A stretch of DNA of 26,713 nucleotides from assembly GCA_045636165.1 (NCBI GenBank), contig JAZTWZ010000134.1, positions 1-26,713 of the forward strand, written 5' to 3'. The notes beneath the pieces were generated by a model, which worked only from the letters and a program-made list of their open reading frames with translations, did not search any database and was not told where the DNA came from. This document shows positions 23,600-26,713 of the stretch, one piece after another. The translations under genes and the position numbers were made by a program. Position 1 is the stretch's first letter, and the number at the start of each line of letters is the position of its first letter. Source of the stretch: SIG480 sp045636165. Lineage in GTDB: Bacteria; Bacillota; Clostridia; Oscillospirales; JAAYXM01.

Positions 23600-24040
23600 T
23601 TATGTTTCTGAATATGCTTCTGTTGGGTTGTAAAAGCAATGCTCGCCGATTCTTACGGCGAATGTGCCGACGGAGCTTGGGAATCTCTCACGGCATTCAG
23701 GCGAGAACGGGTTAAAAAACCATAGTGCTTCTCCGAGCGGCGAGAGGCGGTTTCCTGCTATCGCCCAATCGGCTATGTCATAATGTATCTGTTCGGGATT
23801 CATATTATATATGTTTTGTGGGTTGTAGCGGTTGTTATAATAGTCGGTCGCACATTCAAACTGTCCCGGCTGAAAAATAATATTGCGGATATTCTGTTGA
23901 CCTACTCTTGCATATTCACCGTCAGGTGCATAAACGCGGTTCATTATAACGCTCGCAACAGCCTGCATCCCCGTATCGCCTTCGCCGCCTGCTTCACATT
24001 GGATAAGACGGGCGAGAAGCTCTCTGTCAGAAAACGGCAT
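23600..24040 (-). CDS. cwlJ: CwlJ/SleB-type spore cortex-lytic hydrolase
   Basis: This 146-residue protein is a compact Hydrolase_2 (CwlJ/SleB) domain, which degrades cortex peptidoglycan during spore germination. The signature is LLARLIQCEAGGEGDTGMQA followed by VASVIMNRVY, with Glu16 of the first Glu-Ala pair as probable catalytic acid, and later FQPGQFECATDYYN, ALWFFNP and RIGEHCFYNP. There is no signal peptide, as in CwlJ, which is deposited from the mother cell, and unlike SleB. Two ATGs compete. ATG 24040 has GGAG with 8-nt spacing, whereas ATG 24046 is only two bases from it, so I choose 24040. It forms a pair with the GerQ-like gene. A sporulation sigma promoter is expected, but I see only a loose CATAGACT element at about 24065-24072. 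Confidence 0.85.
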   Translation of the reverse strand: MPFSDRELLARLIQCEAGGEGDTGMQAVASVIMNRVYAPDGEYARVGQQNIRNIIFQPGQFECATDYYNNRYNPQNIYNMNPEQIHYDIADWAIAGNRLSPLGEALWFFNPFSPECRERFPSSVGTFAVRIGEHCFYNPTEAYSET

Positions 24041-24146
24041 TGGCATCGCTCCTTTTCAAAATCAGTCTATGCAAAAGGAAAGGGGAGATTTACAGAAAGC
24101 AAGTACAAATAATGAAAGAAAAAGAAATTATTTTTAATAATTACTA

Positions 24147-24176
24147 TTGAGTATTGAGTATAAGGTGTGGTAAAAT
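24147..24176 (+). promoter_or_regulatory. Promoter of glnS-gltX
   Basis: TTGAGT (24147-24152) and TAAAAT (24171-24176) are separated by 18 bp with a TGG-extended -10, the same arrangement as in the topoisomerase promoter. The predicted start is near 24183, giving a leader of about 50 nt. I see no T-box antiterminator in it. The region also carries the AT-rich inverted repeat AATTATT-TTT-AATAATT (24126-24142). Confidence 0.6.
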
Positions 24177-24230
24177 ATAGAATAGAAAATTATGTTTGCA
24201 AAAATAACCAAGCGGAGGTAGTCATATAAA

Positions 24231-25904
24231 ATGGATGTAAATACTAACCCGACAAACTTTATTTATGAAGCGATTGATTCTGATATTGCCGAGAAGGGAA
24301 TAAAGAAGATTCATACGCGCTTCCCGCCGGAGCCTAACGGATATCTCCATATAGGAAGTGCTAAAGCTATATGGATTTCTGCAGGCGTTGCACAGAAGTA
24401 TAACGGTCTTTTCAATCTCCGTTATGACGATACAAACCCTGTCCGTGAGGATGATGAGTTTGTTCGCTCGATTGAAGAGGATCTTCGCTGGCTTGGAGCT
24501 GAGCCGAACGGAGGAATTTTCTACGGTTCAGATTATTTTGATAAGTGCTATGAATATGCGATTGAGCTTATAAAGCGCGGAAAGGCGTATGTTTGTGACC
24601 TTTCGGCAGAGGAGATGCGTGAGTACCGCGGAACCCTTACCGAACCGGGAAAGAACAGCCCGTACCGAGATCGCTCGGTTGAGGAGAATCTCGACCTTTT
24701 CGAGCGTATGAAGAACGGCGAATTCCCAGACGGCAGCCATACTCTTCGTGCGAAGATTGATATGGCGTCTCCGAATATGAATATGCGTGACCCTGCGATT
24801 TACAGAATTCTTCATACACATCATCACCGTCAGGGTGATAAGTGGTGTATCTATCCGCTTTATGACTATGCTCATCCGATTCAGGATGCGCTTGAGGGAA
24901 TAACTCATTCTCTCTGTTCAATTGAGTTTGAAGACCACCGTCCGCTTTATGACTGGGTTGTCCGCGAAATCGGATTTGAGAATCCGCCCCGTCAGATAGA
25001 GTTCTCGCGTCTTAACATCACAAATACAGTTATGTCAAAGCGTTATCTCCGTCACCTCGTCGAAGAGAAGTTTGTTGACGGTTGGGATGATCCGCGTATG
25101 CCGACTCTTTCAGGTCTTCGCCGTCGCGGATATACTCCGAGTGCAATACGCACCTTCTGCGAAAAAATCGGTATTTCAAAAACTCTCAGCACGGTTGACT
25201 TCTCATTCCTTGAGCATTGCATCCGTGAGGACCTCAACGAGACAGCTGCAAGAATGATGGTTGTTCTCCGTCCCATAAAGCTTGTTATTGATAACTACCC
25301 TGAAGATAAGGTTGAAACTTTTGAGGCTCAGAACAACCCGGCAGACGAAAATAGCGGTACTCATAAGGTTACCTTCTCTCGTGAGCTTTATATCGAGCGT
25401 GAAGACTTTATGGAAGAGCCAGTTAAGGGCTATTTTAGAATGTTCCCGGGCAACGAAGTAAGACTTAAGTATGCATACTACGTAACATGCAAGAGTGTTG
25501 AAAAGGATGCAGACGGAAACATTACGGTAATTCATGCGGAGTATGACCCCGAATCTTATGGCGGCGGAACTCCTGACGGAAGAAAGGTAAAGGGAACCAT
25601 CCATTGGGTTTCTGCTCACGATGCAGTTGATGCAGAGGTTCGTCTTTACAACAATCTCTTCAATGCAGAAAACCCCGGAGATTATCCGGAGGGCGGTTCG
25701 TTTACGGATAACTTAAATCCCGATTCACTCGAGATTTTAGAGAACTGTAAGTGTGAATCTGCAATACGCGAAAATCTCGGAGAGGGAAGATATCAGTTCC
25801 TCCGTAACGGATATTTCTGCCGTGACAATAAGCTTTCGACAGACGATAAGCTTGTCTTCAACAGAACTGTTTCCCTTAAAGATTCCTGGGCAAAGAAAAA
25901 GTAA
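24231..25904 (+). CDS. glnS: Glutaminyl-tRNA synthetase
   Basis: GlnRS charges tRNA-Gln directly with glutamine and ATP. The 557-residue product matches the bacterial enzyme (about 550). The class I signatures are PPEPNGYLHIGSAKA (HIGH-like HIGS at 40-43) and VMSKRYL (KMSKS-like at 268-271). The GlnRS-specific RYDDTNP, which in GluRS would read RIEDTD, sets it apart from GltX. The C-terminal beta-barrel anticodon domains are present (FSRELYIEREDF and FMEEPVKGYFRMFPGNEVRLK region, about 385-420). ATG 24231 has GGAGG (24214-24218) 12 nt upstream. It is followed by gltX 17 nt later. Many Bacillota lack GlnRS and instead amidate Glu-tRNA-Gln with GatCAB. Confidence 0.95.
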   Translation: MDVNTNPTNFIYEAIDSDIAEKGIKKIHTRFPPEPNGYLHIGSAKAIWISAGVAQKYNGLFNLRYDDTNPVREDDEFVRSIEEDLRWLGAEPNGGIFYGSDYFDKCYEYAIELIKRGKAYVCDLSAEEMREYRGTLTEPGKNSPYRDRSVEENLDLFERMKNGEFPDGSHTLRAKIDMASPNMNMRDPAIYRILHTHHHRQGDKWCIYPLYDYAHPIQDALEGITHSLCSIEFEDHRPLYDWVVREIGFENPPRQIEFSRLNITNTVMSKRYLRHLVEEKFVDGWDDPRMPTLSGLRRRGYTPSAIRTFCEKIGISKTLSTVDFSFLEHCIREDLNETAARMMVVLRPIKLVIDNYPEDKVETFEAQNNPADENSGTHKVTFSRELYIEREDFMEEPVKGYFRMFPGNEVRLKYAYYVTCKSVEKDADGNITVIHAEYDPESYGGGTPDGRKVKGTIHWVSAHDAVDAEVRLYNNLFNAENPGDYPEGGSFTDNLNPDSLEILENCKCESAIRENLGEGRYQFLRNGYFCRDNKLSTDDKLVFNRTVSLKDSWAKKK

Positions 25905-25921
25905 GACAGAGGTAAGATATA

Positions 25922-26713
25922 ATGGATATGAAATTTTTTGAAGAAGCAGAGGCGAAGATTCCGAAGGGCAGAGTAAGAACTCGTTTTGCTCCGAGTCCGA
26001 CAGGTTATATGCACATCGGAAACCTTCGTACAGCTCTTTATACCTATATGATTGCGAAGCACAGTGGCGGTGATTTCATTCTCAGAATTGAGGTTACTGA
26101 CCGTGGCAGACTTGTTGAAGGTGCGACTGACCTTATCTACCGCACTCTCCACGAAACAGGTCTTATCTATGACGAAGGTCCCGATATCGGAGGGCCTGTA
26201 GGTCCGTATATCCAGAGCGAGAGAATGGGTATGTATAAGCAGTATGCAGAGCTTCTCATTGAGCGCGGAGCTGCATACCGTTGCTTCTGCGAAAAGAGTG
26301 ACCACGAGGAAAAAGAGGGTGCACTTCCGCAGAAGTATGACGGTCGTTGCTCACGCCTTTCTGAAGAAGAAATTGCAGAGAAGCTTGCATCAGGCGCAAG
26401 CTATGTCATTCGTCAGAAGATGCCGAGAACGGGAGAGACAACTTTCTCCGATGCTGTTTACGGCGATATAACAGTTCCGAACGAAGACCTCGACGATCAG
26501 GTTCTTATCAAGTCTGACGGTTTCCCGACATATAACTTTGCAAATGTCGTTGATGACCACCTCATGGGCATTACTCATGTTGTAAGAGGTTCGGAGTATC
26601 TTTCGTCCGCACCTAAGTATAACCTTCTTTATGAAGCATTTGGCTGGGAGATCCCGACTTATGTCCACTGTTCTCCTGTTATGAAGGATGCACAGCATAA
26701 GCTCTCAAAGCGT
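25922..26713 (+). CDS. gltX: Glutamyl-tRNA synthetase, 5' part (runs off the window)
   Basis: This is the first 264 codons of a GluRS, still open at base 26713. The Rossmann-fold domain has RTRFAPSPTGYMHIGNLRTALY (HIGH-like HIGN at 31-34), followed by LIYDEGPDIGGPVGPYIQSER and IKSDGFPTYNFANVVDDHLM. The window stops exactly at the KMSKS-like KLSKR. One oddity is RIEVTDRGR (55-63), where the family nearly always has RIEDTD, so Val58 replaces an Asp beside the glutamate-recognition Glu57. The start ATG 25922 has AGAGGT upstream and lies 17 nt after glnS, so they are cotranscribed. The C-terminal anticodon-binding part is not visible, so discrimination between tRNA-Glu and tRNA-Gln cannot be judged. 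Confidence 0.94.
   Translation, partial: MDMKFFEEAEAKIPKGRVRTRFAPSPTGYMHIGNLRTALYTYMIAKHSGGDFILRIEVTDRGRLVEGATDLIYRTLHETGLIYDEGPDIGGPVGPYIQSERMGMYKQYAELLIERGAAYRCFCEKSDHEEKEGALPQKYDGRCSRLSEEEIAEKLASGASYVIRQKMPRTGETTFSDAVYGDITVPNEDLDDQVLIKSDGFPTYNFANVVDDHLMGITHVVRGSEYLSSAPKYNLLYEAFGWEIPTYVHCSPVMKDAQHKLSKR

Noticed and set aside
24177..24230. T-box leader ahead of glnS
   Set aside because: The leader is only about 50 nt and shows no AGGGTGG-like T-box core or specifier hairpin.
25793..26305. A 170-codon minus-strand frame over the glnS-gltX junction
   Set aside because: It covers well-conserved parts of both synthetases and has no independent coding signal.

Overview
The window is a stretch of bacterial chromosome of moderate GC content. 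It carries dense, intact housekeeping genes, and nothing in it looks phage- or plasmid-derived. The host is very probably a spore-forming member of the Clostridia (Bacillota). The evidence is: a Gram-positive replicative polymerase (PolC); the Bacillota-type order uppS-cdsA-dxr-rseP-ispG-polC; RNase J; strong purine-rich ribosome binding sites with several TTG/GTG starts; an FMN riboswitch ahead of a RibU-type riboflavin carrier; and a CwlJ/GerQ-like spore germination pair. A glutaminyl-tRNA synthetase next to a glutamyl-tRNA synthetase would suit some anaerobic gut Clostridia. The exact genus cannot be read from the sequence.

Layout. (1) 1-10111, plus strand: the end of uppS, then cdsA, dxr, rseP, ispG, polC and a MATE efflux pump. 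Gaps are small or overlapping, and the run closes with a strong terminator. It joins isoprenoid, undecaprenyl and phospholipid precursor synthesis, membrane proteolysis and the replicase. (2) 10110-11348: a poorly explained intergenic region holding a perfect consensus promoter, then a PflX-type radical SAM gene and a bidirectional terminator. (3) 11347-14764, minus strand: a response regulator, sensor kinase and membrane-anchored HtrA protease in one likely envelope-stress operon. (4) 14813-15693, plus strand: promoter, FMN riboswitch, terminator hairpin and ribU. (5) 15712-20051, plus strand: a two-gene type IIA topoisomerase operon, both genes starting with TTG, ending in a terminator shared with the convergent rnj gene. 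(6) 20050-24040, minus strand, transcribed in the order cwlJ-like, gerQ-like, a degenerate phosphohexomutase-family protein, then RNase J, which has its own promoter and a long, hairpin-rich leader. (7) 24147-26713, plus strand: glnS followed by gltX, which runs off the window.

The most unusual items are: the phosphohexomutase homologue that has lost its recognisable catalytic motifs but keeps a full open frame; the perfect 16-bp inverted repeat that covers its ribosome binding site; the roughly 220-nt structured leader of rnj; the diverged topoisomerase pair with Ala at the quinolone-contact Ser position; and the 320-nt region around 10110-10431. I saw no CRISPR array, insertion sequence, rRNA or tRNA gene.
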